A stretch of 64,000 nt of DNA from Arthrobacter sp. cf158 (GCF_900106835.1 NZ_FNNR01000012.1:62001-126000); one strand, 5' to 3'; shown: positions 34,175 through 42,805, counted from the first letter of the stretch. Translations and numbers: made by a program. The notes: generated by a model not told the origin, from the letters alone.

Positions 34175-34903
34175 ATGGCTTCCACCGACACTGCCACGAT
34201 GCATGAGAACGAGCCCCACCGGGATGATTTGGCCCACCGGCTGAATTGGTTGCGGGCCGGAGTCCTTGGCGCCAACGACGGCATCGTGTCCGTCGCTGCG
34301 ATCGTGGTGGGAGTGGCCGGTGCCACGACCAGCACTGGCAGCATTCTCGCCGCCGGCACAGCCGGGCTGGTGGGTGGCGCCATCTCCATGGCCTTGGGTG
34401 AGTACGTCTCCGTCAGCAGCCAGAGCGATACCCAGAAGGCACTGATTGAGAAGGAACGCCGGGAACTGGCCGAGGAACCGGAAGATGAACTCAACGAGCT
34501 CGCCGCGATCTACGAGTCCAAAGGGCTCAGCGCCAAGACCGCCAGGACTGTTGCCGAAGAGCTGACCAAGCACGATGCCTTGGCCGCACACCTTTCGGCG
34601 GAACTGAATATCCATGAAGAGGACATCGTCAGTCCCTGGAACGCGGCCTTGGCTTCCGCCGTGGCTTTCACCCTGGGAGCAGCGCTTCCGATGCTGGCGA
34701 TCCTCTTGCCGCCACCGGAGATGCGCGTGCCCCTGACTTTCGTGGCGGTGCTCCTCGCCCTCGCGATCACCGGCGCCGTGGGCGCGTGGATCGGCGGCGC
34801 TTCCCGGTTCCGGGCTGCGGCCCGGGTGGTGTTGGGCGGGGCCTTGGCCCTTGCCGCCACCTTCTCCATTGGAAGCCTCTTGGGTGCCAGCGGCGTTTTC
34901 TAG
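34175..34903 (+). CDS. VIT1/CCC1-family membrane transporter
   Basis: Predicted iron/manganese transporter of about 242 residues. LRAGVLGANDGIVSVAAIVVG is the first helix with the family's GANDG motif; GGAISMALGEYVSV is the second. A cytoplasmic charged loop (about 85-150, rich in Glu/Lys) may bind metal, followed by three C-terminal helices. ATG 34175 follows GGAG closely; ATG 34199 is an alternative. No metal regulator is adjacent. Confidence 0.85.
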   Translation: MASTDTATMHENEPHRDDLAHRLNWLRAGVLGANDGIVSVAAIVVGVAGATTSTGSILAAGTAGLVGGAISMALGEYVSVSSQSDTQKALIEKERRELAEEPEDELNELAAIYESKGLSAKTARTVAEELTKHDALAAHLSAELNIHEEDIVSPWNAALASAVAFTLGAALPMLAILLPPPEMRVPLTFVAVLLALAITGAVGAWIGGASRFRAAARVVLGGALALAATFSIGSLLGASGVF

Positions 34904-34925
34904 CGGACGGTCATTGCTGCGGCGT

Positions 34926-34931
34926 TAGGCT
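34926..34931 (+). promoter_or_regulatory. -10 hexamer before APH-like gene
   Basis: TAGGCT followed by 6 nt and GTG 34938: leaderless geometry. Confidence 0.4.
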
Positions 34932-34937
34932 GATCGC

Positions 34938-35960
34938 GTGACCCTTCACGCGATGATTCCCATTCCGGGCGACCTCCACGCCCGGTACAACCGCGACTCG
35001 GCAGGCCGCGATTGGTTGGCCAGCCTCCCGGGACTTATCTCCGACGCCCTTGACCGTTGGCACTTGTCGGTTGACTTGGCGCCCGGCGCCGAGCCCTGGA
35101 ACGGCCACGGCGCCCTGGTGGTGCCGGTACTGCAGGACACCATCCCGGCTGCCCTGAAAATTGCTTTCCCCCACGACGAAGCCCTGGTTGAGCGCCACGC
35201 ACTGACACTCTGGGACGGCCACGGAGCTGCCCGGCTCCTGGCCGCGGATGCCCCCAGCTGCTCCATGCTCCTTGAACGCCTGGATGCCTCGCGTTGGCTC
35301 CACAGCGCTCCTCTGGACGAGGCCCGGGACGCCTGGGGCGCCATTGTGCGCCAGCTCTCCATCACACCTGACGAACGCCTTGAATGGCAGGCCTTCGAGC
35401 ATATTGCCGCCACTGCCGAGCGATGGAGTGACGAACTCCCCGCGGACTGGGAACAATTGGAGCAACCATTTCCACGGTGGTTGCTGGAGGCAGCCCTTGA
35501 GGTGTGCCAGACCCGCGGAGCAGTGGGACGCCGCTCCGGCACGGATGTCCTGGTCCACACGGACCTGCACTTCATGAACATCCTGGCCACAGCCGGCGGC
35601 AGTGCTCCATTCCGAGGCGACTACCTGGCCATCGATCCGCAGCCACAGATTGGCGAGGCCGAGTTCGCCGTCGCTCCGATCCTGTGGAACCGCGTTCATG
35701 ACCTTTCACGCACCGATCCGGAGGCCGCGTTGCTGGAACGGTGCCGGGACTTCAGCCTCGCCGCTGGACTTGATCCGGAGGCTGCCCGGCAATGGAGCAT
35801 CGCCCGTGAAGTGGAAAACGCCTTGTGGTACGCCGCCAAACCCGGGCACAGCGGGGATCTTGCCCGCTCACTGTGGGTAGCAAGCACCCTTGCCGGCAAA
35901 ACGCTGGACAATCTGCCCAAAGCGCACCAGCTTCCTGAGCCCGGGGAAGCGGTTCACTAA
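34938..35960 (+). CDS. APH(6)/hydroxyurea phosphotransferase-like kinase
   Basis: 340 residues of the aminoglycoside/hydroxyurea antibiotic resistance kinase family (streptomycin 6-kinase relatives). LVHTDLHFMNIL contains the catalytic Asp of the HxDxxxxN motif, and AIDPQPQIGEAEFAVAPILWN the metal-binding Asp. The N-lobe ATP-binding residue is in AALKIAFPHDEA. Such chromosomal homologues are common in soil actinobacteria and are not evidence of resistance. GTG 34938 fits the upstream hexamer. A 3-bp gap to the next gene suggests an operon. Confidence 0.85.
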   Translation: MTLHAMIPIPGDLHARYNRDSAGRDWLASLPGLISDALDRWHLSVDLAPGAEPWNGHGALVVPVLQDTIPAALKIAFPHDEALVERHALTLWDGHGAARLLAADAPSCSMLLERLDASRWLHSAPLDEARDAWGAIVRQLSITPDERLEWQAFEHIAATAERWSDELPADWEQLEQPFPRWLLEAALEVCQTRGAVGRRSGTDVLVHTDLHFMNILATAGGSAPFRGDYLAIDPQPQIGEAEFAVAPILWNRVHDLSRTDPEAALLERCRDFSLAAGLDPEAARQWSIAREVENALWYAAKPGHSGDLARSLWVASTLAGKTLDNLPKAHQLPEPGEAVH

Positions 35961-35963
35961 CCC

Positions 35964-36740
35964 ATGGCCCTCACAGTCGCTTTGATTGGTTCGGGTGCCA
36001 TCGGCTCACGGATCGCAGAACTTCTTGACGCCGGCAATGCCCCAGGCATCCAGTTGGCCGGCTTTGTACCTCACGGCGATGCCGGAACAGGATTCAGTTT
36101 CGACGAAGCCTTGGATGTGGCAGACGTGGTGGTGGAGTGCGCCGGTGTTGGAGCTGTTGCCGAATTCGGCCCGCGGGTCATCTCGGCCGGAAGGGATCTG
36201 TTGGTGACCTCCATTGGTGCCCTGTGTGACGGCACGCTGCGGAAAACGTTGCTCGACGACGGTCCAGGCCGCACCTTTCTGACATCCGGTGCGTTGGGTG
36301 GACTGGATGCCATCGCTGCCGCTGCCGCGGGCGGCAGCATCCACCGCATCACCGTGGAATCGCGGAAACTGCCGGCAGCCTTGATTCAACCCTGGATGGA
36401 TGGCGAAACGAAAAAGGGAATTCTCGCAACCACCCACCCCGTGGAATTGCTGCGGGGCGGACCGGCCGACATGATCAAAGCCTTCCCCAAATCCACCAAC
36501 GTAGTGTCCGCGCTCGCTGTGGCAGCCGGTGATTGGGACGTGGTGGAAGCGGCGCTGATCGCCGACCCCGCTGCCAAGCAGACGAGCCATCACGTGGTGG
36601 CCGAAACGAGCCTTGGCACCCTCGAAGTCCGTGTCACCAACCAGGCTTCCCCCGATAACCCTGCCTCAAGCGCCTTGGTGCCACACGCCGTCGTGCGTGG
36701 TTTGAAGACGCTGGCCAACGCCAGCGGAACGTTCATCTGA
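35964..36740 (+). CDS. Aspartate dehydrogenase-like protein
   Basis: 258 residues of the L-aspartate dehydrogenase family (NAD-binding VALIGSGAIGSRIAELLD at the N-terminus, C-terminal catalytic domain with VESRKLPAAL and NVVSALAVAAGD). The family makes iminoaspartate from aspartate for NAD synthesis, but no nadA or nadC is adjacent, so other amino-acid or keto substrates are possible. Coupled to the kinase gene upstream, convergent with the permease gene downstream. Confidence 0.83.
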   Translation: MALTVALIGSGAIGSRIAELLDAGNAPGIQLAGFVPHGDAGTGFSFDEALDVADVVVECAGVGAVAEFGPRVISAGRDLLVTSIGALCDGTLRKTLLDDGPGRTFLTSGALGGLDAIAAAAAGGSIHRITVESRKLPAALIQPWMDGETKKGILATTHPVELLRGGPADMIKAFPKSTNVVSALAVAAGDWDVVEAALIADPAAKQTSHHVVAETSLGTLEVRVTNQASPDNPASSALVPHAVVRGLKTLANASGTFI

Positions 36741-36747
36741 CGCCGCC

Positions 36748-37545
36748 CTACGCGGCGAAGTTCTCGTTCCAGACATCCACGCCGAGCTTGATGATCAGCG
36801 CGGCTACGACGATCAGGAAAACGATCCGCACAAAGCCGCTCCCCTTGGCCACTGCTGTGCGGGCACCGAGGTAGCCGCCGGCCATGTTCGCCAACCCCAG
36901 AACCAGCCCTACGCCCCACAGCAGGGAGCCATGAGGGAGGAAGAAAATCAAGGCTCCGGCGTTCGTGGCCATGTTGACGATCTTCGCCTTGGCGCTGGCT
37001 TCGAGGAACGCATAGCCCATGGCTGAAACAAGGGCGATCACCAGGAAAGAGCCGGTACCGGGGCCGATCAGGCCGTCGTAAAAGCCAATGACGGCCCCAA
37101 TGAGGCACGCCACGACGTAATGCTTATGACCGTCATGGCGCAGCGCTGTCAGCTCACCGGCGCCAGGCCGCAACGCCGTGAAGATTGCGACGGCGATCAA
37201 GGCCACCACGATGATGGGCTTGAACACGCTGGCCGGCAGGGAGGCAGCAAGGATTGCACCGCCGAAACTCCCGGCCAAGGCTATTACTGCCATGGGAACC
37301 GCAGTTTTGAGGTCGGGTCCCACACGGCCGTAGTACGTGACCGCGCTGGTGGTGGTCCCGAAAATGGACCCCATCTTGTTGGTCGCCAGCGCTTGGACGG
37401 GCGTGATGCCCGGGACCAGCAGGAGGGCCGGAAGCTGGATCAGCCCCCCGCCACCAACAACAGCATCGACCCACCCTGCTGCGAATCCAGCCACCACAAT
37501 CAGGATGATAGTGGTGAGCTGGATCGACTCGAAGCCGGAAATCAC
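36748..37545 (-). CDS. TSUP (TauE/SafE) family permease
   Basis: 265 residues with about eight hydrophobic helices and the internal-repeat pattern of TSUP proteins: GFAAGWVDAVVGGGGLIQLPALL near the N-terminus and IGFYDGLIGPGTGSFLVI in the second half. Members export or import sulfur-containing or organic anions; substrate unknown. GTG 37545 overlaps the proS stop codon by 4 bp, so it is co-translated with proS. Confidence 0.87.
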   Translation of the reverse strand: MISGFESIQLTTIILIVVAGFAAGWVDAVVGGGGLIQLPALLLVPGITPVQALATNKMGSIFGTTTSAVTYYGRVGPDLKTAVPMAVIALAGSFGGAILAASLPASVFKPIIVVALIAVAIFTALRPGAGELTALRHDGHKHYVVACLIGAVIGFYDGLIGPGTGSFLVIALVSAMGYAFLEASAKAKIVNMATNAGALIFFLPHGSLLWGVGLVLGLANMAGGYLGARTAVAKGSGFVRIVFLIVVAALIIKLGVDVWNENFAA

Positions 37546-39353
37546 CGGTTTCGTACGGCGTTGACCACGTAATCCACGGCCTTGTCCACCGAGATGTTCT
37601 CGGCTTCACCGCTGCGGCGGTCCTTGATTTCCACGACGCCATCCACCAGTCCCCGGCCGACAGCCAAGATGGTGGGTACGCCCACGAGCTCGGCATCGCC
37701 GAACTTCACGCCGGGCGAAACCTTGGGACGGTCATCGAAAATGACGTCCAAGCCAGCGGATTCCAACTCTGCGGAGAGCTTCTCAGCGGCCTCGAAGATC
37801 TCATCGCCACGGCCAACAGCCACCACGTGAACGTCAGCGGGAGCCACCGAGCGGGGCCAGACAATGCCGCGGTCATCGTGGTTGGCCTCGGCCAGGGCTG
37901 CCACGGCACGCGTAACACCCACGCCGTAGGAGCCCATGGTGACAACAACCTGCTTGCCGTTCTGGTCCAGGACCTTCAGGTCCAGTGCTTCGGCGTACTT
38001 GCGGCCGAGCTGGAAAATGTGACCCATCTCGATGCCACGGGCGGTCTCCAAAGGACCGGAGCCGTCAGGGGCGGGATCGCCGGCACGCACTTCGGTGCTC
38101 TCGATGACGCCATCCCAGCTGAAGTCCCGGCCTGCCACCAGTCCGAAAACGTGCTTGCCCTCGGCGTTGGCACCGGTAACCCAGCTGGTGCCGGAAACCA
38201 CCCGGGGGTCCACCAGGAAGAGCACCTTGGAGGATCCCTCAAGGCCCAGGACGGGCTGATCCAGGGACAGGCCGGGGCCGATGTAGCCCTTGACCAGCCA
38301 CGGGAGCTTCTTGAGGTCCTCTTCGTTGGCAGCTTCGAGGCCGATTTCACCGGCGATGGGCAGGTGGGAGCCGATGTTGGCTTCCACGCGCTTGAGGTCC
38401 ACGGCGCGGTCTCCCGGTACGCCGATGACCACGATCTGGCGCTCACCGGTGGGCAGCGTCACGGCGAGGACCACGTTCTTGAGGGTGTCAGCGGCAGTCC
38501 AGGCGCCGCCGTCGGACTCGCTGCGGGAAGCCAGCTGGTTGGCGGCGTCCACCAAAGTATCGATGGTGGGGGTGTTCGGGGTGTCCAGGACCTGGGCCGC
38601 GGGCGCATCGGTGAAGTCAATCTCTGCCGGGACAACGGTGGTGACGGCTTCGACGTTGGCGTAGTAGCCGCCGGCGGAGCGAACGAACGTGTCCTCGCCG
38701 ATCTCGGTGGGGAACAGGAATTCCTCGCTCTTGGAACCACCCATGGCACCGGCCGTGGCGGCAACCGGGATGACTTCCAGGCCCAGGCGTTCGAAGATCT
38801 TCAGGTACGCGGCACGGTGGGCGGCGTAGCTGGCGTCCAAGCCGGCGTCATCGACGTCGAAGGAGTAGGAATCCTTCATGATGAACTCGCGGCCGCGAAG
38901 GAGGCCTGCACGGGGACGGGCCTCATCGCGGTACTTGTTCTGGATCTGGTACAGGCTCAGCGGCAGGTCCTTGTACGAGGAGTACAGATCCTTGACCAGG
39001 AGCGTGAACATTTCCTCGTGCGTGGGAGCAAGGAGGTAGTCCGCGCCCTTGCGGTCCTGGAGGCGGAAAAGGCCCTCGCCGTACTCGGTCCAGCGGTTGG
39101 TGGCCTCGTAAGGTTCGCGCGGCAGCAGCGCCGGGAAGTGGACTTCCTGGGCACCGATGGCCGACATCTCCTGGCGGATGATCTCCTCCACCTTGCGCAG
39201 GACACTCAGGCCCAGCGGCAGCCAGGTGTAAATGCCGGGGGCTGCGCGGCGGATGTACCCGGCGCGGACCAGGAGCTTGTGGCTGGCGACCTCGGCGTCG
39301 ACGGGATCTTCACGCAGGGTGCGCAGGAACAGCTGGGAAAGGCGAAGGACCAC
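37542..39353 (-). CDS. proS: Prolyl-tRNA synthetase
   Basis: Class II synthetase of 603 residues, the long bacterial form. Motif 1/2 regions (RRAAPGIYTWLPLG, YRDEARPRAGLLRGREFIMKDSYSF), a YbaK-like insertion editing domain (about 225-395) and the C-terminal anticodon-binding domain with SYGVGVTRAVAALAE. GTG 39353 is the first start with homology immediately following. No T-box motif was seen upstream. Its 3' end is coupled to the TSUP gene. Confidence 0.96.
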   Translation of the reverse strand: MVLRLSQLFLRTLREDPVDAEVASHKLLVRAGYIRRAAPGIYTWLPLGLSVLRKVEEIIRQEMSAIGAQEVHFPALLPREPYEATNRWTEYGEGLFRLQDRKGADYLLAPTHEEMFTLLVKDLYSSYKDLPLSLYQIQNKYRDEARPRAGLLRGREFIMKDSYSFDVDDAGLDASYAAHRAAYLKIFERLGLEVIPVAATAGAMGGSKSEEFLFPTEIGEDTFVRSAGGYYANVEAVTTVVPAEIDFTDAPAAQVLDTPNTPTIDTLVDAANQLASRSESDGGAWTAADTLKNVVLAVTLPTGERQIVVIGVPGDRAVDLKRVEANIGSHLPIAGEIGLEAANEEDLKKLPWLVKGYIGPGLSLDQPVLGLEGSSKVLFLVDPRVVSGTSWVTGANAEGKHVFGLVAGRDFSWDGVIESTEVRAGDPAPDGSGPLETARGIEMGHIFQLGRKYAEALDLKVLDQNGKQVVVTMGSYGVGVTRAVAALAEANHDDRGIVWPRSVAPADVHVVAVGRGDEIFEAAEKLSAELESAGLDVIFDDRPKVSPGVKFGDAELVGVPTILAVGRGLVDGVVEIKDRRSGEAENISVDKAVDYVVNAVRNR

Positions 39354-39793
39354 GGGTACGTATCCGTTTCTATGGCAGATGTGGCAAAAACAACTGCCTA
39401 CTAATCTACCGGCTGACTGCCCTGCCGCTTGAACATGCGGTTGGACGGTGCTGGCGGGCCCACGCGCAGAAGAGCCACGCCGTCGCGTTTGGAAGCCCCT
39501 GGCCGCTAAGGGCTGGTCATCCTGCGATGGCGTGGCTCAGCGGCCGGCCGGCCGCAGACTCTGTCCGGGGACTAGTTCCCCGTTCCCTCCAGCGGAACGG
39601 GATTGCCTGCAGCAGGGAAGCATTGCTTATTGCCGAACTCACGGATGATGCGGGCGCTCATGGCACCCTTCAAGGTCTTTGTCACGATTCCCCCTCAACC
39701 ATCCGCACCCCAACGACACGGCTTGGAAAGAACCTATGTGATAGCGGACACGTTTTCAAGGATTTGCCACCTCGCAAATGTGCACCGCTCCCC
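39354..39793. other. Non-coding stretch with stable hairpins
   Basis: No convincing gene. It holds a 14-bp stem (AGCCACGCCGTCGC, 39473-39486, against GCGATGGCGTGGCT, 39524-39537, one G-T pair) enclosing a smaller AGCCC/GGGCT stem, then CGGGGA/TCCCCG and CCGTTCC/GGAACGG hairpins between about 39565 and 39605. These could form a proS leader on the minus strand, an sRNA, or simple inverted repeats. Small open frames here have neither homology-like motifs nor ribosome sites. Confidence 0.45.
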
Positions 39794-39822
39794 TTGACCC
39801 GCCCTCTTGGCCGTCATATTTT
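39794..39822 (+). promoter_or_regulatory. Promoter of ABC exporter-tetR operon
   Basis: TTGACC (39794-39799), 17-bp spacer, TATTTT (39817-39822). Five of six and four of six matches to the sigma-A hexamers with ideal spacing; predicted start about 39829. Confidence 0.65.
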
Positions 39823-39823
39823 T

Positions 39824-39843
39824 AATTCATCAGATGGTGAATT
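39824..39843. promoter_or_regulatory. Palindromic operator candidate for TetR
   Basis: AATTCATCAGATGGTGAATT is a 20-bp palindrome with two mismatched pairs (form AATTCAnCAnnTGnTGAATT). It begins right after the -10 hexamer and covers the predicted transcription start, 22 bp before the ATPase ATG. The same operon encodes a TetR regulator, so autoregulation is the simplest reading. Confidence 0.6.
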
Positions 39844-39864
39844 TTGGAGTCTCCGGAGGCCACA

Positions 39865-40629
39865 ATGTCCCTTTCCTCACCGGCCATGGAGTCCTCAACG
39901 GCCATCCGGGCCACCGGACTTCATATCACCCGCTCCCGGACGAAGATTCTCCGCGGTCTTGATTTCACGGTGGCTTCCGGCAGGATTACGGGCCTGCTGG
40001 GCCCCTCCGGCAGCGGTAAGACAACGCTCATGCGCGCCATCGTTGGCGTCCAGCGGATCACACGGGGCGCGGTTACTGTCCTCGACCGCCCTGCGGGCAG
40101 TGCACCGCTCAGGCACGACGTCGGTTACGTTACCCAGGGTGCAAGCGTCTACGGGGACCTCAGCGTCGAAGCGAATGTCAGGTACTTCGGTGCCATGCAC
40201 GGCGCGACGCCGGCAGACGCCAAAGAGGCGATTGCCGCCGTCGGGCTCGCATCACTCGCGCGACAAAAGGCAGCCGATCTGTCCGGCGGACAGTTCAGCC
40301 GGGTATCCCTGGCATGCGCCTTGGTTTCCCACCCAAAGCTCCTGGTCCTGGACGAGCCAACCGTGGGGCTTGATCCGGTGCTTCGCGCAGAACTGTGGGA
40401 ACGTTTCGCTGCCATGGCTGCCGCCGGCACAACGCTGCTGGTGTCCAGCCACGTGATGGAAGAAGCCTCGCACTGCTCCTCGCTCCTCCTGCTGCGCGAC
40501 GGGCTGCTCCTGGCACAGCTCAGTCCGGCGGAACTGGCGGCCCGCGGCCGCAGCGATGACCTGGAGCGCGCATTCCTGACCATCATCAAGGCCGCCGATC
40601 GTGGCCAGGAAAGCCAGGTGGCATCATGA
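39865..40629 (+). CDS. ABC transporter ATP-binding protein
   Basis: 254 residues with Walker A GLLGPSGSGKTTL, Q-loop VTQGASVYGDL, signature LSGGQFSR, Walker B LLVLDEPTVGLDP and H-loop VSSHVMEEA. Type of drug/ABC-2 exporter. ATG 39865 has GGAGG at a 5-nt spacing; the frame opens at TTG 39844, which is rejected. Its end overlaps the permease start by 4 bp. Confidence 0.93.
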   Translation: MSLSSPAMESSTAIRATGLHITRSRTKILRGLDFTVASGRITGLLGPSGSGKTTLMRAIVGVQRITRGAVTVLDRPAGSAPLRHDVGYVTQGASVYGDLSVEANVRYFGAMHGATPADAKEAIAAVGLASLARQKAADLSGGQFSRVSLACALVSHPKLLVLDEPTVGLDPVLRAELWERFAAMAAAGTTLLVSSHVMEEASHCSSLLLLRDGLLLAQLSPAELAARGRSDDLERAFLTIIKAADRGQESQVAS

Positions 40630-41381
40630 ACCTCCGCATGACCCTCGCCACCACCACGCGGGTTTTGGGACAACTCCGCCACGACCACCGCAGCGTGGCA
40701 CTGATCCTGGTGGTCCCTGCCCTTCTGCTGGCAGCGGTCTATTTCCTGTTCGAAAACGAGACACTGCCACCTGGTTTCCCCCGCACCTTCGACCGCGTCG
40801 GCCTGATGATGCTGGCCATTTTCCCCTTTGTGGTGATGTTCCTGGTCACCTCCATCACCATGCTGCGTGAGCGGACATCGGGGACCTTGGAACGGCTACT
40901 GACCACGCCCATCCATAAGGCCGACCTGCTGTTCGGCTATGCACTGGCCTTCTCCATCATGGCCGCACTGCAATCCCTGGTGGCGACAGCTGTTGCCTAT
41001 TGGGTGTTCGATCTGGACATCAAGGGAAGCCCGGGATTCGTGGTGATGATCGCCGTCATCAACGCCGTTTTGGGTGTTGCCCTGGGGCTGCTGTGCTCGG
41101 CCTTCGCCCGCACCGAATTCCAGGCCGTCCAGTTCATGCCCGTGGTGGTGGTCCCCCAAATCCTGTTGTGCGGCCTGTTCGTGGCCCGGGAGGACATGAA
41201 TGCGGTCCTCGAAGCCATCTCCGGAGCCCTCCCACTGACGTTTTCCGTGGATGCACTCAAGGAAATCGCCGCTAACGCCGAGGCCACCTCAGCGATGTGG
41301 CAGGACACCCTGGTGATGGGCGCGATTGTGGTGGGCGTCCTTGTCCTGGCCTCCCTGACGCTTCGGCGGCAGACACGATGA
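40626..41381 (+). CDS. ABC-2 type permease
   Basis: 251 residues with six hydrophobic helices; the segment MFLVTSITMLRERTSGTLERL is a hallmark of the ABC-2 membrane family (coupling region before LLTTPI). It pairs with the ATPase upstream; together they probably export a hydrophobic or toxic compound. Overlaps both neighbours by 4 bp. Confidence 0.92.
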   Translation: MNLRMTLATTTRVLGQLRHDHRSVALILVVPALLLAAVYFLFENETLPPGFPRTFDRVGLMMLAIFPFVVMFLVTSITMLRERTSGTLERLLTTPIHKADLLFGYALAFSIMAALQSLVATAVAYWVFDLDIKGSPGFVVMIAVINAVLGVALGLLCSAFARTEFQAVQFMPVVVVPQILLCGLFVAREDMNAVLEAISGALPLTFSVDALKEIAANAEATSAMWQDTLVMGAIVVGVLVLASLTLRRQTR

Positions 41382-41989
41382 GCCTTCCGCAGATACGGCG
41401 AGGCCGACGCAGCGCCCGCGAGCATTCCCGGGAGGCCATCCTCGCGGCTGCCCGGAAACTGTTTGCCGAGCATGGGTTCGAGGGGACCAGCTTGCGCCAG
41501 GTGGCCCGGGAGGCCTCGGTGGACCCGGCCATGGTGCACCACTTCTTCCGGGGCAAGGACGAACTCTTTGCCGCCAGCGTGGAGTTGCCCGCGGATCCGG
41601 CCGAGGTTCTGGCCGGCGTCGAAGGTACCGACCCCGGCGCCAGGGCCGAGGTGATCGTCCGGGCTGTGCTGCGCTTGTGGGAGGGCCCGGCACAGCATGG
41701 GCTGGTGGCGTTCGTTCGGGGAACCATCGGGTCCAAAGCCAAGACGGCCATGCTGCGGGAAATGGTGAACCGGACCATCCTGTCCCGCGTGATGGCCGGT
41801 GTACCTGGGCCAGCTGAGGAAGTGCGCCTCAGGGGTAGCCTGGTGGCGTCACAGGTGATGGGCTTGATGCTGACCCGGTACGTACTCCGGCTCGAGCCCT
41901 TGGCCTCCGCTGCCCAGGATGACGTGGTCCGCTGGGTGGCACCGAACATCCAGCGCTACCTCACAGGGAACCTGGACTCCCCCAAATAG
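41378..41989 (+). CDS. TetR-family transcriptional regulator
   Basis: 203 residues. N-terminal helix-turn-helix domain (about 18-62) with REAILAAARKLFAEHGFEG and the recognition helix in LRQVAREASVDPAMVHHFF. The C-terminal ligand domain is of the TetR_C_17-like type. ATG 41378 overlaps the permease stop codon. It is the likely repressor of its own operon through the palindrome at 39824. Confidence 0.92.
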   Translation: MSLPQIRRGRRSAREHSREAILAAARKLFAEHGFEGTSLRQVAREASVDPAMVHHFFRGKDELFAASVELPADPAEVLAGVEGTDPGARAEVIVRAVLRLWEGPAQHGLVAFVRGTIGSKAKTAMLREMVNRTILSRVMAGVPGPAEEVRLRGSLVASQVMGLMLTRYVLRLEPLASAAQDDVVRWVAPNIQRYLTGNLDSPK

Positions 41990-42027
41990 CAGCAGCACGG
42001 GCCCTTTGGGGAACCCGTGCTGCTGCT
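41988..42027. terminator. Bidirectional terminator hairpin
   Basis: AGCAGCAGCACGGG pairs perfectly over 14 bp with CCCGTGCTGCTGCT around a 12-nt loop. It begins in the tetR stop codon and separates it from the convergent lipoprotein gene. Confidence 0.75.
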
Positions 42028-42074
42028 TGGCCGTGCTGCTATTTGGCCGTGCTGCTATTTGGCCGTGCTGCTAT
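42027..42074. repeat. Three perfect 16-bp tandem repeats
   Basis: TTGGCCGTGCTGCTAT occurs three times without change (42027-42042, 42043-42058, 42059-42074). The last copy contains the TAG stop of the lipoprotein gene. The unit resembles the right arm of the neighbouring hairpin. Confidence 0.9.
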
Positions 42075-42805
42075 TTGATGAGGTCCGCGGCTTCGTCCAG
42101 CATCGCCTCAAGCTTGGGGAGCTCGGAGTCCTCCACCTTGGTTCCCGTTGACTGCGCTACCAGCACAACTCCACTTTTGACCGCTGAGACGAACAATTGG
42201 TTCTGGGATCCGGCTGTTCCGGCAACCGTGCTCCGGTACGCGATGGCCCCAGGAGTCTTGGCTGAGGTCGGCAGGGCTTTGCTGCTTGCCTGGACTACCT
42301 CTCCCATGATGGTCATCTGGACATTTCCGCACGCGGCGAGATCTTTGGCGCTCTTCTCGGAAACAGCCTTCACCTTGTCCTCGGACACTCCGGAGAAGAG
42401 CGACAGAAGGTTGGCCGTCTCGGCAGTCGAACTTGCTGAGGCACCGATGCTGATGGTGGCTCCTTCCTCCATCTGAATGCCGCCCCCGGTAAGGAAGTTT
42501 GCACACGCGGCAGGCTCCACCGTGACGTTGGCAAGAAGGTCCTTAACCTGCTTCAAGGTATCTGCAAGGCGGTCCTCCGGCATCACCATGAGGCGAGTGC
42601 CCTTGGCATCGCGGACGTCGCCCACCATGGACGTCAGTTCAGCTTTCGAGTACGTTCGGAAGGGAGCCTCGGTGGGCGTCGGGGTTCCTGCTTCGCTCGC
42701 CGGAGCCGAGGCCGCATCGGTAGAGGTACCGGCACCGCTACAGGCGGTGAGGCCCATGACCAACAGTCCTGACACGGCAAATCCGCGCAGCGCATTCTTA
42801 TTCAT
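42071..42805 (-). CDS. Putative lipoprotein
   Basis: 244 residues. A basic N-terminus, hydrophobic core and lipobox LTAC with Cys22 predict lipid anchoring on the outer face of the membrane, followed by a Ser/Thr/Ala/Pro-rich linker (about 23-50). The globular part has four further Cys-containing or small-residue segments but no recognised domain. Its final codons LIK* lie in a tandem-repeat tract shared with the end of tetR. Confidence 0.75.
   Translation of the reverse strand: MNKNALRGFAVSGLLVMGLTACSGAGTSTDAASAPASEAGTPTPTEAPFRTYSKAELTSMVGDVRDAKGTRLMVMPEDRLADTLKQVKDLLANVTVEPAACANFLTGGGIQMEEGATISIGASASSTAETANLLSLFSGVSEDKVKAVSEKSAKDLAACGNVQMTIMGEVVQASSKALPTSAKTPGAIAYRSTVAGTAGSQNQLFVSAVKSGVVLVAQSTGTKVEDSELPKLEAMLDEAADLIK

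Noticed and set aside
34938..35960. Acquired antibiotic-resistance gene
   Set aside because: Family is resistance-like, but it sits in housekeeping context without mobile-element signs; chromosomal homologues are common in soil actinobacteria.
37827..39404. 525-residue open frame opposite proS
   Set aside because: Antisense shadow with Gly/Asp/His bias; proS is intact.
39354..39600. T-box riboswitch upstream of proS
   Set aside because: No T-box core sequence or specifier-loop pattern was found on the minus strand; only plain hairpins.
39448..39797. Two short plus-strand open frames (64-66 residues) in the gene desert
   Set aside because: No ribosome-binding sites, odd composition and overlap with the hairpin stems.
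42027..42074. Possible CRISPR-like array
   Set aside because: Units are 16 bp and directly adjacent without spacers; it is a simple tandem repeat.
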